DNA of 64,000 bases, taken from Amycolatopsis alba DSM 44262 (GTDB taxonomy: Bacteria > Actinomycetota > Actinomycetes > Mycobacteriales > Pseudonocardiaceae). The DNA is taken from the NCBI RefSeq assembly GCF_000384215.1, contig NZ_KB913032.1, positions 4,109,665 through 4,173,664 on the forward strand. Direction: 5' to 3'. This document shows, piece by piece, positions 25,931 to 36,279 of the stretch. The position numbers and the translations under genes are program-made. Below the pieces are notes generated by a model. It was given only the letters and a program-made list of their open reading frames with translations, had not been told where the DNA came from and did not search any database. Each line of letters begins with the position of its first letter. Within the stretch, counting starts at the first letter, position 1.

Positions 25931-26161
25931 ATGGGCATCAACTTCGATGAATTGAAGAACAAGGCCACCGACGCTCTTCGCGAGCACAACGACAAGATCG
26001 AGGGCGGCCTGGACAAGGCGGCGGACTTCGCCAAGTCGAAGTTCTCCGGCCACGACTCCCAGATCGACTCCGGGGTCGACAAGGCGAAGGACTTCCTCAA
26101 CAAGTTCGACGACACCCCCGACAACCCGCCCCAGGGCCAGCAGTCGCCCCAGGGCCAGTAA
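25931..26161 (+). CDS. MT0933-type antitoxin-like protein
   Basis: A 76-residue charged helical protein: two amphipathic repeats (DELKNKATDALREHNDKIEGGLDKAADFAKSKF and DSGVDKAKDFLNKF) and a Gln/Pro tail. This matches the MT0933/Rv0909 antitoxin family. No toxin gene adjoins it: the flanking genes are a dioxygenase and tyrA. Homologues are often solitary and may be stress proteins. Its stop abuts a hairpin repeat. Confidence 0.82.
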   Translation: MGINFDELKNKATDALREHNDKIEGGLDKAADFAKSKFSGHDSQIDSGVDKAKDFLNKFDDTPDNPPQGQQSPQGQ

Positions 26162-26166
26162 GCCTT

Positions 26167-26230
26167 CGCGTTTCGTCCTCTGAATGCGGTAGTCGCACGC
26201 GCAACTACCGCAACCAGAGGACGAAACGCG
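26167..26230. repeat. Long hairpin repeat element, copy 2
   Basis: Perfect 15-nt arms (CGCGTTTCGTCCTCT at 26167-26181 and its complement at 26216-26230) with a 34-nt loop that contains a second stem (GCGGTAGT/ACTACCGC). It matches copy 1 at 15406 in arm sequence and loop length. It fills the gap between convergent genes. Confidence 0.75.
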
Positions 26231-27199
26231 TCAGGAGACCTCGCCGATCGCGGTGTCTCCCTCGATCGCCGTGATCCGGCCACCGCGCTCGCCGAGGGCG
26301 ATCAGGCCGTCCCGCGCGTCCGGGGCGGTCAGGCTGACGCGCACTCCGGCCCGTTCCGCGTCTTTGCTGCTCGCAAACGCTTGCGCACCCTCGTGACCGG
26401 CGTTGACCGTCACCGCGAGGCCGCCTGTCGAAGCCAGTGAACCCCGCGCGGCACCCAGCCGCCCGAGCGCCTCGTCGACGATCGGCAGCAGCGCGTCCCG
26501 GTTGCCTTCGGTCATCGCCCGCACCAGCGCCGGGCTCGACGCCGCCACGCGCGTGCCGTCCGTGTAGGACCCGGCGGCCAGCGACATCGCCAGCGGCCCG
26601 CCCTGCGCGCCGATGGTGGCCAGGATGGCCGCGAAGATATGCGGCAGATGCGAGATCCGCGCGACCGTCTCGTCATGCGAGTCCGCGGGCAGCGGCACGA
26701 CATGCGCGCCGACGTCCAGCACCAGCCGCGCGACCTCGGCCCACACCGTCAGATCGGTGTCGTGTTCGACGCCCAGCACCCACGCGGCGCCGCCGAACAG
26801 CGCCGGGTTGCTCGCCTTCCAGCCGGACTCGGCGGTCCCGGCCATCGGATGCCCGCCGACGAACTTCGCGTACGGCGCGCGGCGCCGGACGGCGTCGAGC
26901 ACCGGGCCCTTCACGCTGGTGACGTCGGTGAGCACACAGTGCCCGGCGACCCGCGAGACGGTCCGGAGCACCTCTTCGACCGCGGGCAGCGGTACCGCGA
27001 GCACGATCATCGCGTCCCGCTCCGCGGCCTTGCTCAGTGCCGCTTCGACCTGCGTCGTCACGTCGAAACCGGCTCTGCTGGCCGCGTCCGCGTCAGCTTC
27101 GGAGGTCGTCGCCCCGAACGTGGTGCGGCCGATCGAGTTCGCCGCGCGCAGCAGCGACCCGCCGATCAACCCGAGCCCGATCACGCATACGTCCCGCAC
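26231..27199 (-). CDS. tyrA: Prephenate dehydrogenase
   Basis: A 322-residue TyrA: the Rossmann motif GLGLIGGSL at the N terminus, the prephenate-binding GGHPMAGTAESGW block, SHLPH, and a helical C-terminal dimer domain followed by a short ACT-like tail. It converts prephenate to 4-hydroxyphenylpyruvate in tyrosine biosynthesis. No adjacent aromatic pathway genes are seen. Confidence 0.93.
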   Translation of the reverse strand: MRDVCVIGLGLIGGSLLRAANSIGRTTFGATTSEADADAASRAGFDVTTQVEAALSKAAERDAMIVLAVPLPAVEEVLRTVSRVAGHCVLTDVTSVKGPVLDAVRRRAPYAKFVGGHPMAGTAESGWKASNPALFGGAAWVLGVEHDTDLTVWAEVARLVLDVGAHVVPLPADSHDETVARISHLPHIFAAILATIGAQGGPLAMSLAAGSYTDGTRVAASSPALVRAMTEGNRDALLPIVDEALGRLGAARGSLASTGGLAVTVNAGHEGAQAFASSKDAERAGVRVSLTAPDARDGLIALGERGGRITAIEGDTAIGEVS

Positions 27200-27232
27200 A
27201 AGGGTTCATCCTGCCATCTACAGGCCCACTCG

Positions 27233-29796
<2,564 letters not shown>

Positions 29797-29798
<2 letters not shown>

Positions 29799-29824
29799 GC
29801 ACCTAGTTTCATATGCACCTAGTT
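29797..29824. promoter_or_regulatory. Direct repeats at the padR start
   Basis: ATGCACCTAGTT occurs at 29797-29808 and again at 29813-29824, 16 bp apart. The first copy includes the padR start codon. This is consistent with PadR binding over its own start or leaderless promoter. Confidence 0.5.
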
Positions 29825-29848
29825 GCACTGCAAGGCGACGCGCGTCAC

Positions 29849-29907
29849 AAGTACGTGAAGACCCCCTTCACTGCGCTAGGCGCAATGAAGGGGGCCTTCA
29901 CGTACTT
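29849..29907 (-). terminator. 28-bp hairpin terminator of the methyltransferase gene
   Basis: The arms are 29849-29876 and 29880-29907, with a 3-nt loop and two mismatches. In the minus-strand transcript both mismatches become G-U wobbles, whereas in the plus-strand RNA they are A-C and C-A. It begins 10 nt past the stop of the minus-strand methyltransferase. Confidence 0.75.
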
Positions 29908-29916
29908 CTGGAGCTG

Positions 29917-30765
29917 TTACGGCTTGCGGGCGATCCCGCCGATGACGCGCGACTCGGAGGGCGCGGCGGCGAAGACCGTCCTCTCGTCCGGGTGCCACGC
30001 CGGCGCGTAGACCAGGCCCGGCTCCAGCAGCGGCCAGCCGCCGAAGAACCGCCGGAACTCGTCCATCGTGCGCAGGAAACCGGGGTTCGTCGTGGTCTCG
30101 TAGTACTCGAGGATGTCGAGCAGCGCCTGCCGCTCCTCGTCGTTGGCCGGGTTCTCGTTGGTCATCTGCGAGATCACCAGCAGCGAGCCAGGCGCGAGCC
30201 GGTCGCGGTAGAAGTCCAGCAGCGCGTCCGGGTCCTGCTCGTCCTTGATGAAGTGCATGACCGCGTTGATCACCAGCGCGACGGGCTCCTCGACGTCGAT
30301 GATGCCGGAGTCCATCACCCGTTCCCAGAGGTCCTCGGGGTCGAACAGGTCCGCGGCGATCGCGTGGTGCCGGTCCGGGTCGGCGGTGTCGGCGAGCAGC
30401 AGCGTCGAATGCGCGAGCGCGATCGGCTCGTTGTCGATGTAGAGGACGTGCGTGTCCTCCTGCGGCCGCGCCTCGTCGGCGACCTCGTGCACGTTGCCCG
30501 CCGTCGGCAGGCCGGAGCCGATGTCGACGAACTGCCGGATGCCCAGTTCCGCGCAATGCCGCACGGCCCGGCCGAGGAACTGCCTGCTGGTCTTGCAGTA
30601 GTCACCCATGAGCGGCAGGCGCTGGCGCACCTTCTCGGCGAACAGGCGGTCGATGGCGTAGTGGGTGTCCCCGCCGATGAAGTAGTCGTAGACCCGTGCC
30701 GCGGACGGCCGGTCCAAGCTGTTCTCGACGGCCTTGAGCGCCGCGTCGTGATCGATCATCGTCAT
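29917..30765 (-). CDS. SAM-dependent methyltransferase (Methyltransf_19/DUF574)
   Basis: A 282-residue protein of the actinobacterial DUF574 methyltransferase family. It has the N-terminal signature RPSAARVYDYFIGGDTHYAIDR, the SAM loop QFVDIGSGLPTAGNVHEVA, the acidic IDNEP strand and VINAVMHFI. These are very numerous in Streptomyces and Amycolatopsis and their substrates are unknown. The ATG at 30765 or the ATG two codons on is the start. Confidence 0.9.
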   Translation of the reverse strand: MTMIDHDAALKAVENSLDRPSAARVYDYFIGGDTHYAIDRLFAEKVRQRLPLMGDYCKTSRQFLGRAVRHCAELGIRQFVDIGSGLPTAGNVHEVADEARPQEDTHVLYIDNEPIALAHSTLLLADTADPDRHHAIAADLFDPEDLWERVMDSGIIDVEEPVALVINAVMHFIKDEQDPDALLDFYRDRLAPGSLLVISQMTNENPANDEERQALLDILEYYETTTNPGFLRTMDEFRRFFGGWPLLEPGLVYAPAWHPDERTVFAAAPSESRVIGGIARKP

Positions 30766-30792
30766 CCCTTTGTCCGCGCCGGAAATCCCATG

Positions 30793-31260
30793 CTAACCGG
30801 CCGGGACGTAGGCCTCGCGGTAGGCGTTGACGGATTCGGTCAGGCGATCGAGTTCCGCGCGGGTGCGGGCGAGCCCGGTCGCGTCGAGGCCCATCGCGTC
30901 GCCGATGATCTTCGGGATCCCGCTCGCGCGGTCCCTGAGCCGGGCGCCGTCCTCGGTCAGGCTGATGCGCACGGACCGTTCGTCGTCGGCGCGCCGGTCT
31001 CGCCGGACCAGTCCGGACTTCTCCAGGCGTTTGAGCAAGGGTGACAGCGTTCCGGAGTCGAGGCTCAGCACGGTGCCGAGCTCTTTGACCAGTCGCTCGT
31101 CCTCCTCCCAGAGCGCGAGCATCACCAGGTACTGCGGATAGGTCAGGCCCAGATCGTCGAGTACCACGCGGTAAAGCGCGGTCACGGCCCGCGATGCCGC
31201 GTAGAGCCCGAAGCACAGCTGATCGTCCAGGCACAGCGACGCGTTGTTGTCTGTCGGCAT
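30793..31260 (-). CDS. OhrR-like MarR family peroxide sensor
   Basis: A 155-residue MarR protein with the OhrR hallmark CLDDQLCFGLYAASRAVTALY. The Cys in DQLCF is the peroxide-sensing residue, and LTYPQYLVMLALWEEDERLVKELG follows. The wing is RRDRRADDERSVRISLTE. ATG 31260 has a GAGGAGG site. OhrR normally controls Ohr, but no ohr gene is present. Instead it is divergent from an esterase at 31404, with a perfect 14-bp palindrome between them. Confidence 0.88.
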   Translation of the reverse strand: MPTDNNASLCLDDQLCFGLYAASRAVTALYRVVLDDLGLTYPQYLVMLALWEEDERLVKELGTVLSLDSGTLSPLLKRLEKSGLVRRDRRADDERSVRISLTEDGARLRDRASGIPKIIGDAMGLDATGLARTRAELDRLTESVNAYREAYVPAG

Positions 31261-31339
31261 CGGTCCTCCTCGTCCCATGGTGCGTCGATCATGCCTCAGT
31301 CCGCCACTTGAGTGGGCTAAATCTCCTTGAGGACATTTT

Positions 31340-31353
31340 AGTTGTGCACAACT
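31340..31353. promoter_or_regulatory. Palindromic OhrR-type operator
   Basis: AGTTGTGCACAACT is a perfect 14-bp palindrome in the gap between the divergent OhrR-like and esterase genes. The flanking TTTTAG and TAGTTG are AT-richer than surrounding DNA. Confidence 0.6.
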
Positions 31354-31403
31354 TAGTTGCGAGCTACCTTTGGTTCATCGACTTCGGCTCCCAGGAGGCA
31401 GAA

Positions 31404-32351
31404 ATGACCGCCAACCCACACAACCTGGCCCTTGAACCGGCCGCCCAGGCCTTCGTCGAGGCGACCGCCACGCCGCCGTTCCTCTTCCAGCTTCCGCCCG
31501 CCGAAGGTCGCAAGGCCGTCGACGAGGTCCAGGGCGGCGACGTCGAACTGCCCGCCGCGGACGTCGAGACCACGCATGTCGACGGAGTCGAGGTCCGCAT
31601 CGTCCGGCCGCAGGGCGTCACCGGGCCGCTACCCGTGATCGTCTACATCCACGGCGCCGGCTGGGTCTTCGGCAACTTCCACACCCACGAGCGCCTGGTC
31701 CGCGAGCTCGCCGTCGGCGCGGGCGCGGCCGTGGTCTTCCCCGAATACGACCGCTCCCCGGAGGCGCGCTACCCGGTCGCCATCGAGCAGAACTACGCGG
31801 TGGCGAAATGGGTCGCCGAGCACGGCGCCGAGAACGGGCTCGACAGCACGAAAATCGCGATCGCCGGTGACTCCGTCGGCGGGAACATGACCGCCGCGCT
31901 CACCCTGCTCGCGAAACAGCGCGGCGACGTCACGTTCCGTCAGCAGGTGCTCTTCTACCCGGTCACCGACGCGAACTTCGACACCGAGTCCTACCGGCAG
32001 TTCGCCGAGGGCTACTTCCTCGCCCTCGACGGCATGAAGTGGTTCTGGGACCAGTACACGACCGACCCGGCGCAGCGTGCGGAGATCACCGCGTCACCGC
32101 TGCGGGCGAGCCTCGACGAGCTGGCAGGCCTGCCGCCCGCGCTGGTGATCACCGCGGAAGCCGACGTCCTGCGCGACGAGGGCGAGGCGTACGCCGCGAA
32201 GCTGCGTCAGGCCGGAGTGCCGGTGACGGCCGTGCGGTACCAGGGCGTCGTCCACGACTTCGTCATGCTCAACACGCTGCGTGAAACGCACGCCGCGGAG
32301 GCGGCGATAAAGCAGGCGATCGGGGTGTTGCGCACGGCCCTCGCGGGCTGA
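31404..32351 (+). CDS. Alpha/beta hydrolase, hormone-sensitive-lipase family esterase
   Basis: A 315-residue carboxylesterase with the HSL-type oxyanion motif YIHGAGWVFG (HGAG in place of HGGG), nucleophile IAGDSVGGN, and the C-terminal EADVLRDEGE and VVHDFVML supplying Asp and His. ATG 31404 has a CAGGAGG site. It is divergent from the OhrR-like gene and is probably induced by organic peroxide. Lipid ester detoxification is a reasonable guess. Confidence 0.9.
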   Translation: MTANPHNLALEPAAQAFVEATATPPFLFQLPPAEGRKAVDEVQGGDVELPAADVETTHVDGVEVRIVRPQGVTGPLPVIVYIHGAGWVFGNFHTHERLVRELAVGAGAAVVFPEYDRSPEARYPVAIEQNYAVAKWVAEHGAENGLDSTKIAIAGDSVGGNMTAALTLLAKQRGDVTFRQQVLFYPVTDANFDTESYRQFAEGYFLALDGMKWFWDQYTTDPAQRAEITASPLRASLDELAGLPPALVITAEADVLRDEGEAYAAKLRQAGVPVTAVRYQGVVHDFVMLNTLRETHAAEAAIKQAIGVLRTALAG

Positions 32352-32368
32352 GTACCCTAGGACACGTT

Positions 32369-32400
32369 TTGTCCAGGGTGACACGCGTCACCCTGGACAA
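32369..32400. terminator. Terminator hairpin
   Basis: A perfect 14-bp stem, TTGTCCAGGGTGAC with GTCACCCTGGACAA, and a 4-nt loop, 17 nt after the esterase stop. Confidence 0.75.
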
Positions 32401-32487
32401 CACTTCCCCGTGGTCGCACGTCTCTTGGTCCAGATGTGGGAAGTGCGGTGCGGGGGCGTGCCGCGGCCGGGGAGGAAAACGATCGCC

Positions 32488-33705
32488 ATGGGACTGGGAC
32501 TGAGTGCCATCCGGCTCGATTCCACGCTGAACCTCGTCATCGTCGTGGTGCTGACGCTGCTCGCGATCATCGCCGTGCCGTTCTTCTGGGAGCGCTGGCG
32601 TCGCAAGGTGGTCGGCCGCAGCGGCACGATCCTCGTCGCGGTGGTGCTGATCGTGGTCAGCACCGGGATGGGCGGGAACATGATCGGCGGGTTCTTCCCG
32701 ACGGTCGGCGCCCTGTTCGGCACTGGCGTCTACTCGGGGGAGAGCACCGACGCCGTCGCCGGTCAGAACGGCTCGGACCTCGACAAGCTGCGCGACGCCG
32801 GGGCGATGCGGGCCAAGGAGGGCAAGGGCTCCGTCGTGCACATGACGGTGACCGGCAAGCGCACCGGCCTCACGCGTGACGTCTCGGTGTACTTCCCGCC
32901 CCAGTACTACGACCCCGCGTTCCGGGCGCTCAAGTTCCCGGTCATCGAATGGATCCCGAACTACCCGTCCGGTCCGGAAGTGGTCACCGGACCCTACGAA
33001 CTGCCCGCGAAACTCGACGCGGCCATCGCGAAGCACACGCTCCCGCCGACCCTGGTGATCATCCCGGACCCGACAGGGAAGCCGAAGATCGGTCACGACA
33101 CCGAATGCATCGACGAGGTCAACGGGACCGCCAACGACACCTACCTGACCGCCGACATCCGAGACTGGGCGATCGAGAAGCTCGGCGCCGGCACGCAGCG
33201 GAAGGCGTGGACCATGGCGGGCTGGTCCTCGGGCGGGTACTGCGCGATGAACCTGGTGACCCGGCACCCGCAGTGGTACGGCCAGGCGGCGAGCGTGAGC
33301 GGCTACTACAAGGCTTCGGTGGACGCGGAGACGGAGAACCTGTTCAAGGGCAGGCAGGACATCATCGACGCGAACACGGTCTCGCTGAACCTGCAGAAGC
33401 ATCCGTCGCCGGTCGACATCCTCGCGATCGCCGGGGAGAAGGAAAGCTTCGAGAGCTTCTCGATCGACCAGCTGCAGTCGGCCGTCCGCGCGCCCGCGAC
33501 GCTCTCGTCGTGGCGGATCCCGGACGCCGGGCACAACATGAACACCTTCAAGGCTCAGGTGCCCGACGTGCTGGCGTGGATCGGCGCGCGGACCGTGCCG
33601 CCGAGCGCGCCGCAGGACAAGAAGATCATCTCCAACGGCGGGGTCACCCCGTGGCCCTTGCCGAACACCGGCGCCAAGGGCGCTCTGGTCGACGTCGTCG
33701 AGTAG
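32488..33705 (+). CDS. Membrane-anchored esterase (PF00756-like alpha/beta hydrolase)
   Basis: The 405-residue protein has at least two N-terminal hydrophobic helices (LNLVIVVVLTLLAIIAVPFFW and ILVAVVLIVVSTGMG) followed by an extracytoplasmic esterase domain. The nucleophile elbow is MAGWSSGGYCA and the final His is DAGHNMNTF. The layout resembles mycolyltransferase-related and PHB-depolymerase-like esterases. ATG 32488 follows GGGGAGGAAAA. Its last 62 bp overlap the convergent MpaB-type gene. Confidence 0.87.
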   Translation: MGLGLSAIRLDSTLNLVIVVVLTLLAIIAVPFFWERWRRKVVGRSGTILVAVVLIVVSTGMGGNMIGGFFPTVGALFGTGVYSGESTDAVAGQNGSDLDKLRDAGAMRAKEGKGSVVHMTVTGKRTGLTRDVSVYFPPQYYDPAFRALKFPVIEWIPNYPSGPEVVTGPYELPAKLDAAIAKHTLPPTLVIIPDPTGKPKIGHDTECIDEVNGTANDTYLTADIRDWAIEKLGAGTQRKAWTMAGWSSGGYCAMNLVTRHPQWYGQAASVSGYYKASVDAETENLFKGRQDIIDANTVSLNLQKHPSPVDILAIAGEKESFESFSIDQLQSAVRAPATLSSWRIPDAGHNMNTFKAQVPDVLAWIGARTVPPSAPQDKKIISNGGVTPWPLPNTGAKGALVDVVE

Positions 33706-34531
33706 CCAGGTACGCCTTGGGGTACAAGCGAAGCCGGTCGGGAACCCGGTTCCCGGCCGCCCTCGTGGCAGCTCCCAGCCGCCGGAGATGACGCTCGTCA
33801 GCGTTCGTCCACTTGAGACCGAGCCGGTCGCGGAGCGCCGGTGGCAGCAACCCGATCGCGCACAGGGTCAGCACGTTCCCGCCCGCGGGCCGGACGGGAC
33901 GCCACAAGGCTTCCGGCAGGAACCACCAAGGCGGCGGCGGGGTGTCCCGCATGGTGATCGAGTCGAGCAGTTCCCGCACAGTGTGGTTGTCTTCGAGCCG
34001 ATTCGCGACGACGTCGTCGAAGTACGCTTCGAACCCTTCGAGGTCCGGCGGCATGTGGTGCTCGCGGAGGCCGAGGATCAGGCCGAGGTGTCGCCATTCC
34101 GCGTAGAAGCGGCGTTTTTCCTCGCGTGGCAAGGGATGTATGAAGAGTTCCCGCATGCGGACGGTCGTCCAGAAGGTCGAACCGTGCACCCATCGATACG
34201 CTTCGGGGTTCAGCGCGTGATAGCGCTCGCCGTGGTGGTCGACACCCTTGATCGCCTTGTGCAGCTCGCGGAGCCGCTCGGCCTCCGCGATCGCCTCCTG
34301 GCCGCCGAAAACCTGTGACAGCAAGGAATCGATGGTCCGGTCGAGGCGGCCCCACGGGTCTTCGGTGTAGTTCGAATGATCGTGGACGCCGGCGCCGACC
34401 ACCGGATGCGCGACCTGCAGCAGCAACGCGGTCCCCGCGCCGAGCAGCAGCCTCCGGTCGCCGACCACTTGCCAGGCAACGGAATCCGGGCCGAGCGGGG
34501 TCACGGCGGGCAGGCGGGCTTCGGCGCTCAT
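33644..34531 (-). CDS. Oxygenase MpaB family protein (DUF2236)
   Basis: A 295-residue DUF2236 protein, a heme-binding family related to latex-clearing protein and MpaB. It has LLLQVAHPVVGAGVHDHSNY with a likely heme ligand His, RVHG-like YRWVHGSTFWTTVRMREL, and a tail dominated by Arg (RRRRPERPWRRCSARATG). The tail is coded by the 62-bp overlap with the convergent esterase, so it may be an extension acquired by stop-codon loss. Confidence 0.85.
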   Translation of the reverse strand: MSAEARLPAVTPLGPDSVAWQVVGDRRLLLGAGTALLLQVAHPVVGAGVHDHSNYTEDPWGRLDRTIDSLLSQVFGGQEAIAEAERLRELHKAIKGVDHHGERYHALNPEAYRWVHGSTFWTTVRMRELFIHPLPREEKRRFYAEWRHLGLILGLREHHMPPDLEGFEAYFDDVVANRLEDNHTVRELLDSITMRDTPPPPWWFLPEALWRPVRPAGGNVLTLCAIGLLPPALRDRLGLKWTNADERHLRRLGAATRAAGNRVPDRLRLYPKAYLATRRRRPERPWRRCSARATG

Positions 34532-34576
34532 GACGACCTCCCGGAAGAGCGGCGTGCGGCCACTGTCCCACCCTGT

Positions 34577-35509
34577 TTACAGGTCGTCAATAGCGGGAAG
34601 CAGCGCTTTCACTACGTCGGTCACCCGTTTGCCGCCACTGACATAGGTGGTCGACGTCGGCTGAGAGGTCAGCACGACGACGATGTGACGGTTGTCCTTC
34701 CCGACGACACCAGAGCTGTGCAGGATCCGTGAGCCGCGGCAGCACGCCCAGCCCTGTTTGATCGACCAGGGAAGATCGCCGACGGCGTCCGCGATGCCGA
34801 AATACTGCCGGATCCCGTCGGATCCGTTCTCCGTCGCGGCACTCAGCGCCCGCATGATCGTCGTACGGGTTCCCGCGCCCGCCTGCTCCATCAGGTAGCG
34901 GTAGATCTTCGCGATGTCCGCGGCGGTGATCCGGGTGTCGCCCCAGCGGCCGGGATCCTCGGGCGGATGCGTGCCGGCGAGGCCGATCTTGGTCGCCCAG
35001 CGGGTGACGATGGCGGGTCCGCCGTACGCGGTCCACAGCCTGCTGGCGATGTCGTCGTCGCTGACCGAGAGCATCCGCTGCACGGTGCTCGGCGGCGCGC
35101 CCGCTTGCAGGGCTTCCAGTGCGATGAGGAGCTTCACGAGGGACGCCGAGGTGTAGGAACGTTCTGATTTAAGGGAAACCGTGTTCTTCTTGGCGACGCG
35201 GTCGTAGACGACCACGCTCACCTGCCCGCCGGGAACGAGGTCCGCGAGGGCCTGCGCGTCGACGACCGCCGGTGGCTTGCCGGGATCGGCGGACTTCGAC
35301 GGCACCGAGGGTGACGGCGGCGGGGATTCGGGTGTTTCCGATTCGGCTTCGATGGTCATCGCCGCGGTCCCCGACGCTGCGTCCGCGACCGCCGACGGGC
35401 CGGGACGCGACGACGGAACCAGCAGCATCGCCATGATGGCTCCCAGGCACAGCCCCGCCAGGAGGAAGACTCCGCTCACCTTGCCCACACGACTTGTTGG
35501 CCGGATCAC
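34577..35509 (-). CDS. Secreted serine hydrolase, class A beta-lactamase-like
   Basis: A product of about 310 residues with an N-terminal hydrophobic helix (VSGVFLLAGLCLGAIMAMLLVPS), a Pro/Ser-rich linker and a penicillin-binding fold. SxxK is present as SASLVKLL and SDN is replaced by VSDDD. No clear KTG is seen, so beta-lactam hydrolysis is doubtful and a cell-wall role is possible. The start is uncertain: GTG 35509 is chosen, and a longer frame to 35617 exists without ribosome binding site support. Confidence 0.8.
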   Translation of the reverse strand: MIRPTSRVGKVSGVFLLAGLCLGAIMAMLLVPSSRPGPSAVADAASGTAAMTIEAESETPESPPPSPSVPSKSADPGKPPAVVDAQALADLVPGGQVSVVVYDRVAKKNTVSLKSERSYTSASLVKLLIALEALQAGAPPSTVQRMLSVSDDDIASRLWTAYGGPAIVTRWATKIGLAGTHPPEDPGRWGDTRITAADIAKIYRYLMEQAGAGTRTTIMRALSAATENGSDGIRQYFGIADAVGDLPWSIKQGWACCRGSRILHSSGVVGKDNRHIVVVLTSQPTSTTYVSGGKRVTDVVKALLPAIDDL

Positions 35510-35672
35510 CCATTCGTGTTCGCAATCGAGTGACTCGTGTGATGCAGATCTCGTTTGAAAGGGATCTGGTGATGATCCGAACGCGCAGTGTGTCTTCCGG
35601 TTTGTCCGGGAGATCACCGGGGTATGTGACCCCCAGCGTGAATTTAGGTGGCCAACTCTGGAAGGCGGAGCA

Positions 35673-36269
35673 ATGGCACGTGTACAACGCGCTCGTATCC
35701 GGACGGCGGGACTCCAGCCCGCGCAGATCCTCGCCGGGCTGGTGAGCCTGGCTTATCTGGTGTTCGGGATCGTGGGCTTCACCAGGACCGGGTTCGCCGA
35801 TTTCATCGGCCGCAACGACGCGACCGTTCTCGGGTTCTCGGTGAACCCCCTCTACAACCTCGGGTTCGTCCTGCTGGGCGCGATCGGTCTGCTGCTGACC
35901 TTCGGCTCGGGCCGGTCCCGTGTCTTCGGTCTCCTGACGTTCGTCGCCTTCGGGGCGCTGTTCGTCTGGGGTCTCATGATCGCCGGGACCGTTTCGAGCA
36001 ACCCGGTCTCACAGGCGGGGAACCCGTTCAACCTCAACGGGCCGGACAACTGGGTGCACCTCGGCCTCGCCGCGCTCGGACTGGTGATCGCGTTCCTGCC
36101 CGCGCGGCACAAGGTGCTGCTGCCGGAGGACGAAGACGAGACCGTGGTGACGGACCGCGCCGACAGCGCGACGGTCGTCGAACCCGTTCCGGACGGTTCG
36201 CGACGGCCCAAGCATGAGAAAAGCCCGGCCGTCGCTCGTGAAGAGCGACCGCCGGGCCTTGCCCACTAG
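35673..36269 (+). CDS. DUF4383 membrane protein
   Basis: The 198-residue protein has four hydrophobic helices (about residues 18-37, 58-75, 82-105 and 125-143) and the DUF4383 feature FADFIGRNDATVLGFSVNPLYNLGF. Its charged cytoplasmic tail ends with EKSPAVAREERPPGLAH, encoded by a terminator hairpin. ATG 35673 is preceded by GGCGGAG. Function unknown. Confidence 0.87.
   Translation: MARVQRARIRTAGLQPAQILAGLVSLAYLVFGIVGFTRTGFADFIGRNDATVLGFSVNPLYNLGFVLLGAIGLLLTFGSGRSRVFGLLTFVAFGALFVWGLMIAGTVSSNPVSQAGNPFNLNGPDNWVHLGLAALGLVIAFLPARHKVLLPEDEDETVVTDRADSATVVEPVPDGSRRPKHEKSPAVAREERPPGLAH
36221..36260. terminator. Terminator hairpin inside the 3' end of the DUF4383 gene
   Basis: AAGCCCGGC.GTCGCTC (36221-36237) pairs with GAGCGAC.GCCGGGCCTT (36243-36260) across a GTGAA loop. 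It lies just before the stop codon at 36267-36269 and between convergent genes. Confidence 0.7.
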
Positions 36270-36279
36270 GTCTTCGGGC

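Noticed and set aside
35509..35617. N-terminal extension of the beta-lactamase-like protein to 35617
   Set aside because: No ribosome binding site and no signal-peptide-like features; the hydrophobic helix already begins after 35509.
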